From: Albugo candida
Taxonomy: Eukaryota; Oomycota; Peronosporomycetes; Albuginales
Assembly: GCA_040437565.1 (NCBI GenBank)
Contig: JBDOQK010000030.1
Location: 248,001-312,000, forward strand
Length of the DNA stretch: 64,000 bases
Direction: 5' to 3'
A model generated the notes under the pieces. It made no database searches. It was given only the letters and a program-made list of their open reading frames with translations, and was not told the origin of the DNA. Position numbers and translations under genes: made by a program. Below, one piece after another: positions 36,332 through 49,515 of the stretch. Numbering within the stretch: position 1 is the first letter of the stretch; every line of letters starts with the position of its first letter.

Positions 36332-38064
36332 TGAAGAGTTTGTCTCGATTTGCGGCTTTACTCTAAAAAAATGTAATTCAATTATGTTGCATTGTGTTTG
36401 GATCGCTTGAATTGACTTTCGGTCAAAATTTGCGTACAGAAAGGTCCAATGAACAAAATTTCGGAAAGGTAATCGCTGGTGCCGTTCCGCACGTTCAAGT
36501 CGTTTGTTCAGCAATATGTATTGGCTGTGAAGTAAGCTTATGCCGCCTCGCAGGCCTCTCGCCCGATTTCTCGAAAGGGTGAACGTACCCGTGTTCACTC
36601 ATCATGTGAAGGATACAGTCTGATTGAACACCTTATTCGCGCTGGCTGTCTGCGGGCGAAAGTTGAGAAATGTGTACAAAAAGAGCCAGCATGCGCTTGT
36701 CCGAGTTGAGACTTTATTGTCCATCATTTTTACTCCATTTATATATAGAGGTCGAGTAAGCTTTAAGGTAGTTCCACTTTTGGTGGGAAAGTACTGTCAA
36801 CGAGTCAGATGTGTAGCCACACATATTCATCGCTTTGGATCCGCTCACAGGGCGTTCTATAAGCTGATGCTTGGTACATAAAGCAGTATAAATGAACAAG
36901 CCAGTGGATAGGAAAACTACCAAAACTGCATTTTGTCGTTTGTGATCCAACACTCTAAACATAGTTTGCCTTTCTACGCTGCCAGTTGCTTTACACTGGA
37001 CAATGGCTCTTCTATGATAAACCAATCTGAGGCTGTGAGGCTTTAAATCGCAAACACTAATCATTCTAATCATTCTGTAGTTCTCCCTCTTGATCGTTAC
37101 TTTTTTTAGTCTATTTAGACGTAAATAACCATAAATGGGTTGGCGATGGTTGTGACTCTGACATGCTACTTTTTCTTGTCAGCAGCCTCTATGGAGAGGA
37201 AAATGTCTGAAGCTTGGAAGCAAGCTGCTTTGATACTTGTAGATGCCACTAGTCAATCGATAAGCGATGAGAATATCAGCTAATGGAATCGGAATTATTC
37301 GCTCCAGTAACCTAGCTAGCAAGTCTTCAAATCCTGGAATAGCGTTGTCGTGCTCAATATCGACTGCTATAGACTGAGTCGCTGTTACATTGAAGCAACA
37401 AATTGTTTCTCGCTAGCTTGCATTTGGAAGTCGGTTCTGATGAATAGTTACTGTCGCGTTCATTCCATTAGCCTTTGATCACGACAGTGTATCACTAAGA
37501 GTACAAAAGATCAATAAAACTTTACTGAACAATGGAACCTGAATCTAACCTGATACGTGAGTGCTCCAAGAGCTCTACAGTTTCGCCGCTGTCGATGAAA
37601 TACGGCGTTGCGGCTAGGTCTAGAGTAGGTGAAGAACCATGAACCCTATTGCCTGGCAGCTTGCGGCAGACGAGGTTTTATCCTGTATCCCTCCCACCAA
37701 TCGTTTTTTTCTATAGTCGACACAGCACAATTCATTGAATTGGAAGAGGGAGAACTTTTCCGAACGGAAAATAACCTCATCTTTTCGACGTGTGTCACCG
37801 GATTACAGCTTTATCATAAAGCACTCGGTCGATCGATTCGCGCCAAAAGAAACAGAGTGCTCGTGTAAACGTATCGCTCCACTCCGCTTTAGTAATCGAG
37901 TATTTCCGTCTGCTTCCTTGTAAGTTACCTCCACTCTTTCTGTCTAATGAGGCATTACTCAAGCTGTACAAATTTAAGGTCACAGTAACCAAGACAGCAG
38001 CACACATTCCGACTTACCAAATCACAATAATTGATCAATAAGACTGCTAGCGGTGTACTTTAGA
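36332..38064. other. Long spacer, nothing recognised
   Basis: 1.7 kb with several chance frames on both strands, none with family similarity or good splice sites. No RNA gene seen. Confidence 0.4.
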
Positions 38065-39186
38065 ATGAGCGATTGGATATTTACAGCGCAGGAAGTTGCT
38101 TGCTCTCCCTCAAGAAAAGACGGAATGGGATATCAAGAAGAATTAATCACTCGAAAACAAGCGTGTGACTTTATCGAGAAACTTGCTAAAGCTCTTCAAT
38201 TATCGAAAATCACGCAAATCACCGGCACCACCTATTTGCATCGATTTTACATGCGTCAATCTTTTCTACGTTACGATAAATACATCACAGCGACCTCGTG
38301 TTTGTTTCTGGGTGCCAAAATTGAGGAACAGTCTTTGAGGGCAACTCAAGTGGCGCAAGAATACATCCAAATACGTAAGAGTATCGAAAAAGACAGGGTA
38401 TTTGCTGTACAAAAACACGATCCCACTCAAATCGCGGACAGCATAATATATCTAGAGGGAGTGGTGATGCACACGATGGTATACGATATGACAGTCATCC
38501 ACCCGTATCAGTATATCAACGAAAAAGTGGACGCTGTTATCCGGTTAGCAACAGCTTTATCGGAGCAGGAAAAACGACAAATGAGTGCCAAAATAAAGCA
38601 AGTTGCGTGGAGTGTATTAAACGACAGTGCCTATACGTGCGCCTGTATACGTCAAGAGCCACACAATTTGGCAGCAGGCGCTGTATATCTTGCGGGAATG
38701 TATGAAAATTATGTGTCACTTACGATGCGCTCTACCAACGGTGAGCCTTGGTGGACGGCCTTATCATCGTCTTTTCATACCTTGCAAGGTATCTTGTTAG
38801 CGTCAGATGCAAAACAGAGTGCGGTTTGTGTCGTTGACTCATAAGCATTTTTATCTATAGACGCAGCAACGTTTTTGCTGGAAGCATACACGGAGCCTTA
38901 TATCAATACGCGAGTGCTGCCTGCAGGACTGGCAAAGCTGGTCTACACGTTTCATCCATCTGGTTCGATTCGAGATATCAATGCGATGCAAATCTCTGAT
39001 CTCGATTTAGGACCGTTGGCTCATCAGTCCGTGACGTCTCCTATGGAGTCGATTTGTGTCACTTCACCGGAGAGCAGTAATTTGGATCGTTCACCGGTGG
39101 ATCAGGACTTTGACGCTGATATGAAAACAAAAGAATTTGTAGAAAGCCCAAGGGAACCAGGACATGTCTCCACCTCCATTGATTGA
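38065..39186 (+). CDS. Cyclin T/K-like cyclin (transcriptional CDK partner)
   Basis: Exons 38065-38788 and 38861-39186 (72-bp intron) give 349 residues. N-terminal cyclin box: DWIFTAQEVACSPSRKDG, where SPS followed by KE/EE is typical of cyclins T/K, then TTYLHRFYMRQSF and ATSCLFLGAKIEEQ. A second fold includes IHPYQYI, AGAVYLAGMYENY and a short WW near PWWTAL. C-terminal 100 residues are serine/proline-rich. Such cyclins activate CDK9 or CDK12 to phosphorylate the RNA polymerase II tail. Cyclin L is the main alternative. Confidence 0.85.
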
Positions 39187-39586
39187 CTAACTGGTCATCT
39201 GCTGAGGCTTGCGAGTTGCTTTCATTGCTTACCATTTTTTCGAGTCAAAAGTATACAAAGGAGCCACCACCGCTGGTACGTTCCAATTGACAAACATGGA
39301 ATGCTCTCTATGATAAAAAAAGTGTCAAAAAAAACATATTTATAAAAACGAATAAAAAAAGGGTCAAGTGGACCACGATTACATGTGTACTACACGTCAG
39401 TCACTCTCAGATAGCTACATGCGTGAACCGAGCGCTTGACTTTGAGTTTCAGGCAGCGTCTTTCAATATGCTGTTGACTGAGATTTCGCAGGTTGCCGAA
39501 AGAATTTAAACGCTGAAATACTTTCGTACGTCAAATATTCTAAATTTCTGATCCACAATCTTGAATCAGACTCAGATCAGAATCAA
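39187..39586. other. Intergenic spacer, nothing recognised
   Basis: Contains an A-rich stretch (39320-39362) that may serve 3' end formation of the cyclin gene. No frame or RNA seen. Confidence 0.45.
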
Positions 39587-40802
39587 ATGCTTTGGTCGTT
39601 GCTGACATCAGCACGCGGTCGTGTGTCTCGCTTTGTTGCACGACACAAAACGTTTTTCATCGCATCAAGTGTGTCTTGTGCATGTTTAATTGCAGGCGTT
39701 TATTATGTACAACGTCGCCTTTTGCAGAATGCGAATGAAATGACTCAAAAGTGGCAAATGGAAATGCTCCGACGACAACAAATGCGTTTCTTCCTCAAGC
39801 AAACGTGTACCGAAAGTTTACAAACAGTCAAACAGTTTCTTCCACAAATAAAAATCCGATTATACGAAAAATTTGCTTTGGAAAGTGTTGTTAAGAAATT
39901 AAAAGATCCTGAAATCCGTAACGATAAAAAGCGACGTCAATCACTTTGGGAGGAAGCAAAAAACCTCGCTTTTGGTCGTTTTTTCGCGGCAATTCTCGTG
40001 CTTTCGCTATGGCAACTGCTTGTGTTTGCGCAGCTGAGCACAATCGGGCAAGACACATTCCTCAATGAAATTGAGAGCACAGATTTTCAACACGATCCTT
40101 CCAAGAAGAAGGCTTTAAAAGACGAAAAAGATCAACAAGAGCGATGCACAGCTCATCGTCGATTCCTAATGCACGGTATTGAGTACTTTCTCGGGGACGG
40201 AATCGACAAAATCATGTTGTATGTCGAGTCAGCGCTTGCGAAAAATACGTTTTTACAAAGGTTTGTGACATGTTACGAAATGTATCGAGAGTTAGTTTTT
40301 GTATCGTAGCTGGCAAGTGCATCGAAAGGCAAAAGTTACGCAAGAGGAATTCACTCATGTTGTGCACGCAATGAGTGAGTCATTACAGTTGCGTCGTGGA
40401 AGAGAAACGGTCGATACTGTAGCCGACTTGAGAATGTGGCGATCTTTTCTCATATGCGATACACACGACAATCATTCTACCGAAAAATGTGGCGAACATT
40501 TCGATCAATTATCACTTTTACTGCAAAACGATTGCTTTTTACAAGCGCTTGAAAAGACTGTGCAATATGTCAGTGTTTCGAATATTACAGAAATGCACAA
40601 TACGATTTACATGAGCGAGGATTATGAGCCTCCACTGGCGAAACTCATCCCTCAGGTACAGGCGCAGACGTCGCGATTAGTTGCGCTCTATGAAGGAGAC
40701 GACATACTATCTCAAGAGCACTCACAGCACATTATGGAGTTGGATGCCTTCCAGACGTTTTATGAGACAGCTTTCTTCCCAAAGGAATCGGTCGCAGCGT
40801 AA
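39587..40802 (+). CDS. PEX3: Peroxisomal biogenesis factor 3 (peroxin-3)
   Basis: Exons 39587-40260 and 40310-40802 (49-bp intron) give 388 residues, near the family size. Opens with a basic segment and a hydrophobic helix (FFIASSVSCACLIAGVYYVQRR), the peroxisomal membrane anchor, then LWEEAKNLAFGRFFAAILVLSLWQLLVFAQL and LMHGIEYFLGDGI, the Pex3 conserved core. PEX3 docks PEX19 with membrane protein cargo. The match rests on architecture and a few blocks rather than one sharp motif. Confidence 0.82.
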
Positions 40803-40848
40803 GGATAAACATTTGAGTAATAAAAATATCGAGTTGATGATTATCGAG

Positions 40849-41277
40849 TTATAAAACAGATTGAAAGCTGATTGCTGGGTTCATTGCTGGAGACTCGAGT
40901 TCCAAAGACACGATGGTGTCCGTGTTGGCATTTGGCTGAGATTCTTCGCTAATGATAGGAATGATTTGTATCTGTGGATCTCCACCGTCAAAGTCATCAG
41001 TTTCGATGGAAAACAGCTTCGATGGAATGATAGAGCTGACATCGGTTGGCGGATGGAACACTGACGTATCGCTGTTGTCTGAGAGAAACGCGGTTGGACT
41101 TGTTTGAGGGTGTAATGGGATGACTGAAATCGCTGGCTTCATGACAGGCGATACCGATACTTGTGAGTAGTTTGGAGGTAAGGGACTTGCATTCGCACTC
41201 GCGAAACAAAAGATTCCTGCAGCCATTCGCATTGGTGAACGCATTGGCGAGCGCGAAGAGTATGTAAAAGAATGCAT
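40849..41277 (-). CDS. Small ORF, Ser/Pro-rich, unrecognised
   Basis: 142 residues on the minus strand between the 3' ends of PEX3 and EMG1. It has a short hydrophobic segment near residue 19 (AAGIFCFASANA) that could be a signal peptide if translation starts at the third in-frame Met (MRMAAGIF), then a proline- and serine-rich chain ending in acidic stretches. No family recognised. It could be real, or a chance frame in spacer. Confidence 0.35.
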   Translation of the reverse strand: MHSFTYSSRSPMRSPMRMAAGIFCFASANASPLPPNYSQVSVSPVMKPAISVIPLHPQTSPTAFLSDNSDTSVFHPPTDVSSIIPSKLFSIETDDFDGGDPQIQIIPIISEESQPNANTDTIVSLELESPAMNPAISFQSVL

Positions 41278-41424
41278 TGATGAGATTGATGGAAATAGAT
41301 GAGTGAGAGCTTTGGAGAAGCCAATGGATTAGACACAGAAGCCTACGCACACCACATAAGACGATGTTGGAATACATTGCATAAGTATTATTTATAGCTT
41401 GCTTTTCTATTTCCATTCTTTGGC

Positions 41425-42258
41425 TCAGAGAATGCCCCAATGTCTCTCAAACGCATTCAGCAGTCGAGTGATTGCCTGAGCGCCACTCAACTACAAAATT
41501 CTATTAGAAGCAGTTGAAAGCGAGAAGAAGAGTACACGTACGGGATACTCAGAGATGGAAATGATTTCATCGACATAATTGGTGTTCTCTTTCGTTATGC
41601 TGCCGTGTGCCATTGCCCCAATCACAAAAACAATCGGTTCATCGATCGGTAGCTTTTCCACGAAATCCCATGGATTTATCAAAGTTCCAGAACACGACAT
41701 TGCTACACAATGCGTTCAATCGGATTCTCTCACAAGTATCGAATTCTTACCGTATTTCTGGCAATTTGCCGGAAGATATCGCGTCACAGGATTTTTAATC
41801 ACGTTGAGAAGAGTCTGATTACCGTCTGAGGATCGTATTTTGAGCGTATGAAGCAGCTGAACTAAACACAGAGCATTCCGTCACGCCGATACAAACCGTA
41901 GAATTCGTAAATACGCACTCATAAGTCCCGCAAATCTTTTGTATGTGCGTGGAATTCGCATTTGTGAGCTCACATCGACGACAATTCCTTTGAGGGTGCG
42001 TATGTACACTTTGACAAGCCCGGCCTTATTCAAAGGCGAGTCCAATAAAGCCATAAGTTCTTGATGCAGAATATCGGGTCGAGATAGCGATGGATCCTTA
42101 TCGTACTTTTTGTGTATCCCTTTATGATCGTCACAATTCAATAATTGATACCCTTTTGCTGTTTTCACTGTCTCCAAAGACGCTTGTTCGAGCACCACAA
42201 TCACTTGTCGTCCATTATTTCCAGTCATACTTTCCACAGGATTATAGCCAATCATCAT
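41425..42258 (-). CDS. EMG1: EMG1/NEP1 18S rRNA pseudouridine N1-methyltransferase
   Basis: Exons 42258-41919, 41861-41751, 41702-41542 and 41490-41425 give 225 residues, the typical length. Motifs: VVLEQASLETVK, YQLLNCDDHKGI, RPDILHQELMALLDSPLNKAG, VDVSSQMRIPRTYKRFAGLM, VIKNPVTRYLP and IVFVIGAMAHG, then the family's last helix LLNAFERHWGIL. It is a SPOUT-fold enzyme modifying a pseudouridine of 18S rRNA, and is needed for small-subunit assembly. The short last exon (22 codons with stop) is recovered only by splicing. Confidence 0.95.
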
Positions 42259-42397
42259 AGTGCGTACTTAACCGGGGACTCAATGTCCCTTCAAGATCGC
42301 GAAAATGGAGCCTCGAGTCTACTTCCGACATTTTGGACCGCTCCATGACGTCTACGATAGCCTCAAGCGTTCATTAGAGGCCCATGATAGTATCACC

Positions 42398-45300
42398 ATG
42401 TCGATGGCTCACAAAAAGCTCTCTGTGAAGCCGTTGATGATGCTTTCTGGGCTCCTGGGTCTCGTATCGGTGCATGGGATGGTAGCACCGGCAATGCCCA
42501 ATCCTACTCGTGAATCTTGGTGTAATAGCGTCGTCGATCCTCCATGGCCCTTTGCGTACAATGTAAGCTCCATACGGCAGGGGTCAATGACTCGATACAG
42601 CCGTGAATGCTCTGTATATGGAGTCCAAGCCGAGTGTCATCGATGTGAGTCGATTCCATGCGGTCCATCTTTGAACCAGACATGCTCCTATCAGATCCAA
42701 GGAGTTGAATGGACCAGTCTTCCTTCCAACACTCCAACAAACACAAGACAAGTGTGGGCTGTCGGTGGAGCCTTTCGGTATGACTATGCAAATGCTACTC
42801 ATTTTTGCGTCTTCTTATCGGACGGCCAATGCACTTCTCCTTACGCTGACGATTATTCTTCATGCAGCATTCGATGCTGGGGATTTCAAGCTGGCCATGC
42901 TGTACAAATGAAAGAAATCGGTGCAAAATGGGATTCATGGAGCTACCCGAAGAACAATTCCATGACACAGCCACAAGGTTCTGTAGAGACGTTCGCCGGA
43001 AGCGCTCGCGGGCACAAAGACGGTGAGGCTTTCGCTTCTCTTTTCAACAACCCAAAAGATCTCGCAGTTGACCCAAATGGAGTGATTTATATTGCGGATA
43101 CTGGAAACCATTGTATCCGTCGAATCGATCAAAGGAATCGAGTGACCACATTTGCAGGAAATCGCTCTCCGGGCTTCCGTGACGGGTCATCCAATATCGC
43201 ACAATTCAACTTTCCTTCTGGGATAGCTGTTGTGAATGAAAATGATAGCGTCAGTGTGTACGTCTCTGACACTGGAAATCATCGCATTCGGAGAATTCGA
43301 GACGGTCAAGTCACTTGTATTGCAGGTTTATGTGCATCGACTCCACATCCTGGATTCTCTGATGGAAATGCCTCTGAGTCGAGATTTGATACGCCATTGG
43401 GACTTGAAATTGGTATAAATGGAAGAATTTTCGTTGCGGATAGCGGGAACAATCTCATCCGCGTAATCGACTCAACAGGTCTGATAAGGACGTTTGCTGG
43501 TACAATAAGCACAAGTCATGAGGCAGCCATCGCCGGGTGTGTTCCGCCTTGTTTGATCGGTGTCGGAGGGTCGAAAGATGGGACTCTGACTCGAGCACAA
43601 TTCGATTCGCCACGAGATCTCGTAATCGCAAATAATAACTCGATTTTCGTCACGGAAGTAAATCGGATTCGTCAAATACGACACAATTCGCTCAAAGACA
43701 ATTCGGACGATTTCACAGGTAATGTGATGACACTTGATATCTCCCAACTGAAGAGATACGACCGTCGTATCGGCCTGACGGGAATCGCTATGGACGAAAA
43801 TCGACTGTTTGTGGTCGACTCTGTGAGGTGTAAAGTCTTTGTATTTCAAACAACTTCTCAAGTCGCCAAACCAATCAGTTGCTCTACCAAAGCGGTGCAA
43901 GTGATAGTTCCAATTGGATGTTCGTCATACGAGGTAGGGGTCGATGATCTATTCCACAGAGATTCATGTACGTTGGGTAACATCCAGTATGGCTATTTCG
44001 GTGGAAGTTGCGAGCTCACGCCTTGCGTTGGTTCATCCCAAAGGCCGCCGAATGGATTGAATGCATCCAAAGTAGCAATCAAACTTCAATGTCCGGCTAA
44101 TTGCACCACATTCAGTGGGGAAAAAGTATTTGGATCTCACGTGTACGGTGATGAGTCTTCCATTTGTCTCGCTGCAATTCACAACAGCACCATCACTGAC
44201 GCTGGCGGTTTTCTCACGATTCTTATCCAGGAGAAAGATGAGATTGATTCGGAAGCTTTTCAAGGGTCCATATCCAATAGCATTGAGTCACTGAACATGG
44301 AATCTTTTGGAGAAGAATTTGGTTATCGAACATTTTATTTCCTCAATTCTTCGGAGGAATCCCTGCAAGCGCATACGATCGCAGGAGCGGCCTCTGCTCC
44401 ACTTTCCACAAGTTGTGGCTTCCAAGACAGTACACCACCCCAAGACGCTCAATTTCAATCACCAAATGGACTCGCATTTCAACGTGTAGCCACTAACGAT
44501 AAGAATCCAATATTGCTGATGGCAGACTCTGGAAATCATCGAATTCGAAAGATAACCGCTTCATGCTCGAAGATATGTGAAAATGGCGGTAATTGCGCAG
44601 ATTTTGAGACGTGTGCGTGCACAACCGGCTGGAAGGGCGATGATTGCACCATTCCGGAATGTGATGCGTCTTCTGAATGTTTCAAACGACACGGTAGACA
44701 GATATGTGTCGGTCCCAATCTATGTGCTTGTATCCCGGGGTACACGGATCCTCCCACTTGCACGACGCCATTATGCGTCCAACATTGCGCCAATGGAGCA
44801 AAATGTGTCGCACCCGATACATGCGCTTGCGTTGAGGGATGGTACGATGCAAATTGCACGACGCCCGTGTGCGCTCAGACATGTGGAAATGGAGGGAATT
44901 GCACTAGTCCAAACACTTGTACGTGTCCAGAAGAATGGAAAGGTGTGGATTGTCGGGTGCCAGTTTGTACGCAAAAATGCGTCAATGGAGGCTCATGTAT
45001 CGCCCCAAATACTTGCCAATGTGGAGCTAATTGGAGTGGATACGACTGTTCTGTACCAATGTGCTCGCAAGGCTTCTTTGTGGATGAATCGAAAGTAACA
45101 TTACCCAATGATTTCGTGCATTATGTTCCGTGTCAATTTGATCAATTCTGTCGGTCCGTAAACGAATTCGATTGTGAGAATCAGTTGCAAAGCGGTCAGA
45201 GTCGGACAGCTGACATTCCATTCGGACCTCTTGCACGTCGTATCACCGGCCGAAGTGAAGATCCAAAACGTAATGTTTCTGGGAATGCCAGTGGTGACGG

Positions 45301-48300
45301 TCGAATTGGTACATATCTCTCAAGTGATTCTTCAGAAACCACCCCTTTGGGCTGTCTTTTGATCGAATTGGGGACAAATGCTATCACACATTTTCCATAT
45401 CTGACGGAGCAGACAGACAGTCTTCCAACTTTATCTTTTTATCGCTTCTCACCATTGGCGCCATTTAACTCTACGACTCCCTTTAGAAATAACAACCGGT
45501 CTATTTCGATCCATCCTGATCGCCAGCTGGCCATAGTAGAAGCACGAACTCTTGTTCCCGGAAGGTATGCGTGCGCTAATGGTGGGACTTGTATCGCTCC
45601 GAACGTATGTCAATGTGCAAAAGGATGGATTGGATTTGACTGTCGAACCCCAATATGCTCGCAAGGGTACTATGCTCCCACACCGGAATCACTCGACGGT
45701 GTATCAACCTCCACGCTGAATGAAACGATCGAGACGATCTTTTATGATCATGTACACACCGAAATTGCTGTGCAAAGCAGAGCTCATTATGATGGGAGCT
45801 ACACTTGCTCCATGCGATCCATTACGCAGTGGGAAAGACCCACAATGTCGTATCCGACTATTTCCAACGAATTCTACTTCGACCATCCCAATTACGTCTC
45901 TGCGTACATGAATTCTCTCGACGGAACCGATGAAGAGAATGCATCGACATGGAATGTCATGGATTGGCCTCCATTATACCAATTTATAAGCCCAGCGCTC
46001 GACAATACTAAAGAAGGATGGAGACGAGGTGGATATTGGGAGTACGTTCCGGGTACGCACTGGAAGAAAGGATTTTGCCGCATTCAGTTTCGTCGAATGT
46101 GTAGTCATAATGCGTCGTTTTTAGATCTCATTTCTTTGCAGCGGGGAATGCCGGTCGAGGATACCGATGCGTCTTTCCGAGCGAGAACCACGTATTCCAT
46201 CCACAATATCGATCGAATAAATTACTGGAGTCCATCGGTGTACGGAGAATGCACCGACATTGTGCTTGGCGGCTGCTACAATAACGGATCGTGTGTTGCC
46301 CCTGACGTATGTGTATGCGAAGCGGGTTGGAAGGGAAGTAATTGCACTGTTCCAATTTGCGACCAAACATGCTTTCATGGTGGAAACTGTACCCTACCAA
46401 ATCGTTGTACCTGCGAAATTGGTTGGACAGGCTCGGATTGTTCGATACCGCTGTGTGCGCAAGAGTGTCGGAATGGCGGTTTTTGCATAGCTCCAGACAC
46501 ATGTGCATGCGTACAATGGCCATCGACTTGGACAAATGGAAAAGGTCAGCCACTATTCCAACTTCCAAGCGGAACGCCGATGCTCACAGGATTCACAGGA
46601 TACGACTGCAATAATCCAGTATGTGTTCAAGCCGAAACATTTTTGCTCAATTCAGACGGGAGCGATGGAAGGGTTCTCTCGTTAGGAGGGCATGGTAGAT
46701 ACGGTAATCTTTCTTGTACGACACATCGGTGTCCACAATACAACGAGGAAGTTGTCAAGAATGATGGTTTTTCCTTTCAATCGGGTTGCTACAATGGGAA
46801 TCCGTTCCCAAATCCTGCGAGTCAATTCCCACCATCCAAACAACTGGAATTGATACGTAATTATAAAGACCATGAAAATAGAGGAAGGATCTCGGATGCA
46901 CTTTGTGGGAATTTGAAATGGGAACAAGGAGAGTATCCATCGAATCGGACCCTGCGAACTAATTACGTCAACATCACCCGTATCAATGGCACTTTGATGC
47001 ATGGANNNNNNNNNNNNNNNNNNNNNNNNNNNNNNNNNNNNNNNNNNNNNNNNNNNNNNNNNNNNNNNNNNNNNNNNNNNNNNNNNNNNNNNNNNNNNNN
47101 NNNNNGTTGTCAAGAATGATGGTTTTTCCTTTCAATCGGGTTGCTACAATGGGAATCCGTTCCCAAATCCTGCGAGTCAATTCCCACCATCCAAACAACT
47201 GGAATTGATACGTAATTATAAAGACCATGAAAATAGAGGAAGGATCTCGGATGCACTTTGTGGGAATTTGAAATGGGAACAAGGAGAGTATCCATCGAAT
47301 CGGACCCTGCGAACTAATTACGTCAACATCACCCGTATCAATGGCACTTTGATGCATGGAAGTGTCACGTCTGGCGAAGGAATCTACATGTGTCACCATC
47401 GTGGAACTTGTATCAGACCAGATACATGTACTTGCACAGACGGATACAGCGGGTTTGACTGCACTACACCCTTGTGCCGATTCCTGGATGCCAATGGCAA
47501 AGTCTTAATGGGATGTCGTAATAACGGAATTTGTGTCGGAAAAGATACGTGTCACTGCGTCCAAGTTGAATCGTTGCTACATGAGACCAATCCGACAGCT
47601 CCATTGGGCGTAACGGGGTATTTTGGACCAGACTGTGGGATCCCTATATGCATCCAAGGTGAATTTGATCCGTCATGCGACCATGATGGATGCTATCGCT
47701 GCCCAAATGGAGGTCGATGCATCGCTCCTGACGTATGTAAATGTTCTCCAGGATGGAAAGGCTTTGATTGTACGATACCAATATGCACTGCGTCCATAAC
47801 CGATACGATTCAGGACGAATTGGTTACAGTTGATGCACGCAAAATGACTGATTTCATCAATGACCCATGTGGTACAAATGGCGGACGTTGGGGGAAAACG
47901 ATGTTTAATGGTGCACTCGTCGGCCAAGGAAATTGCACTTTACCATCTAAATGCACATGTTTGTGTCGGAAGCGATTCGATAAGGCTGCGTGCAAATCGA
48001 CCGGTGAGAATTGTGAGAAACCTTGGAGAGATCCATTCCATCGAACGCTTCCACCGGGTTTTATATACGGAACCAAAGACTGTGCGGATGGATTTCAGGG
48101 CATGGAAGATACACAAGGTCATTTCTCAAGCTGTCATTTACGTATTTTCGTTCCATCTTTCTTCTTGCGCTATACCGTTGTCTTTGTCGGTGTTGTGGCC
48201 GTTTCCTGTGTCTGTGCTATCGTATTATGGTACTATTTAAACAAAAAAATACGCCGTCGAGAATTAGTTATAAAGGCAAAACGACGAAAATCTCGCCGAA

Positions 48301-48350
48301 ATGTGCGATTACATTCGGAAAGCTATACAAATGATAACAAAACAGAGTGA
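42398..48350 (+). CDS. Large type I membrane protein with NHL beta-propeller and EGF-like repeats
   Basis: One very long exon, about 1,865 residues once the false 255-bp duplication is removed. Signal peptide from the preferred start at 42398 (LMMLSGLLGLVSVHG); the frame is open to 42305 with another ATG. Then about six NHL blades (e.g. GVIYIADTGNHCIRRI, IFVADSGNNLIRVI), about twelve EGF-like modules of the form CxNGGxCxxPxxCxCxxGWxG, several inserted between longer spacers, one helix (YTVVFVGVVAVSCVCAIVLW) and a basic 40-residue tail. Many N-glycosylation sites. No kinase or known receptor tail. Likely a cell-surface or secretory-pathway adhesion protein; ligand and role unknown. Gap at 47006-47105. 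Confidence 0.88.
46751..47360. repeat. 100-N gap flanked by identical 255-bp copies (assembly overlap)
   Basis: Ns occupy 47006-47105. Bases 46751-47005 equal 47106-47360, within the NHL/EGF gene. Collapsing keeps the frame. Confidence 0.95.
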
Positions 48351-48702
48351 TTTTATGTTTCCGATCAAATAAAAAAGCGATGATTTAAATAGTTTTCCAC
48401 GTTTCTGTGAAAACAGTAGTGATACAGCTCGCATGATATGTTTTACAGGAAGATCCTCCAGCAGCTTCTCGAAGGCATTTTGATTCGGTTGAAGTTTGAA
48501 TGCATGTTTCCTTTCTTTTTGATTGCAGTAAGAAAAAAGCATAATTTAGCCAATCGTAGTCTCCCGATCTTTTCAGTATATATAGCCAATACACGATATT
48601 TTTAGCCATTGCAGCATTTATTTAACGAATCAGCTCACTGTGAGTTTTGCGAGTGTTGGTCATTCCTTCGAAAAGTATCAAAAAAGTCAACTTGCGCGCG
48701 CA
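48351..48702. other. Intergenic spacer, nothing recognised
   Basis: Separates the NHL/EGF gene from RNase T2, both on the plus strand. No frame or RNA seen. Confidence 0.45.
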
Positions 48703-49515
48703 ATGAATTTCCTTTTGCGATTTGTTTCCATAATAGAAACAGTCGCCAAAGTAGAAAGAGAGCACGTTTACGATCCGAATATTTATCCCCTGCAACGCGT
48801 CCCGCATAGAGACATATCGGAAAGGTATTTTAATGCGATATACCCAGTCGAGGTAGTTGCGCCAAGCGGATCGAACGGCGAAAAGAAAGATTTTGATTTG
48901 TATATATTTTCTCAAAGCTGGCAGCCAGAATTCTGCGCGGGTTTCCAAACGGTGTATCCCGGCTGTCACGACCCACAGCCTTACTGGAAAACGCATATGA
49001 CACTACATGGACTCTGGCCCGAGTATCAAAACGGAGGCTACCCGCAATTCTGCACCACCGAACCGCTCGATGCCGATTTAATTGAAAAAGCCATTGGATT
49101 TGATACATTGGTCAAATACTGGCCAGATGTGAAAATAGCAGAATCTGCGCATTCTTATCCGCAATTCTGGCAACATGAATGGTCCAAACATGGAACGTGC
49201 TCAAATCTCAATCAAACTGCGTATTTCCAAGAAAGTATCGATCTTCTCAAGCTGAATGTGTCCATGACACCCGCAGTGATTCAGCAGCACGTCGGTAAGC
49301 ATCTCAATACCACAACTGCTCGAGCTGCTTACAGTCAAACGGGTGCGATGGATGACGTTGCTTTACAATGTCGCGGTGAAGCTTTATCTGAAATTCATAT
49401 GTGTTGGGCAAAAGATGAGCAGCATCGCCCAAAAAAGCGTATTGTCTGCCCAACGCACGTTCTGAAACGAGATACGTGTCGCTCAAAATTTGTGTTTATT
49501 CGTGCGTTTGCGTAG
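48703..49515 (+). CDS. RNase T2 family endoribonuclease
   Basis: About 270 residues from ATG 48703. Both catalytic signatures are present: CAS I MTLHGLWPEY and CAS II FWQHEWSKHGTCSN, each with the catalytic histidine. Cysteines are spaced as in secreted T2 RNases (YPGCHDPQPYW, CSNLNQT), and N-glycosylation sites occur. T2 enzymes cut single-stranded RNA and are usually secreted or vacuolar. The first 18 residues are only a moderate signal peptide because of a Glu at position 12, so the N-terminus may need revision. The frame continues upstream without an ATG to 48640. Confidence 0.92.
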   Translation: MNFLLRFVSIIETVAKVEREHVYDPNIYPLQRVPHRDISERYFNAIYPVEVVAPSGSNGEKKDFDLYIFSQSWQPEFCAGFQTVYPGCHDPQPYWKTHMTLHGLWPEYQNGGYPQFCTTEPLDADLIEKAIGFDTLVKYWPDVKIAESAHSYPQFWQHEWSKHGTCSNLNQTAYFQESIDLLKLNVSMTPAVIQQHVGKHLNTTTARAAYSQTGAMDDVALQCRGEALSEIHMCWAKDEQHRPKKRIVCPTHVLKRDTCRSKFVFIRAFA

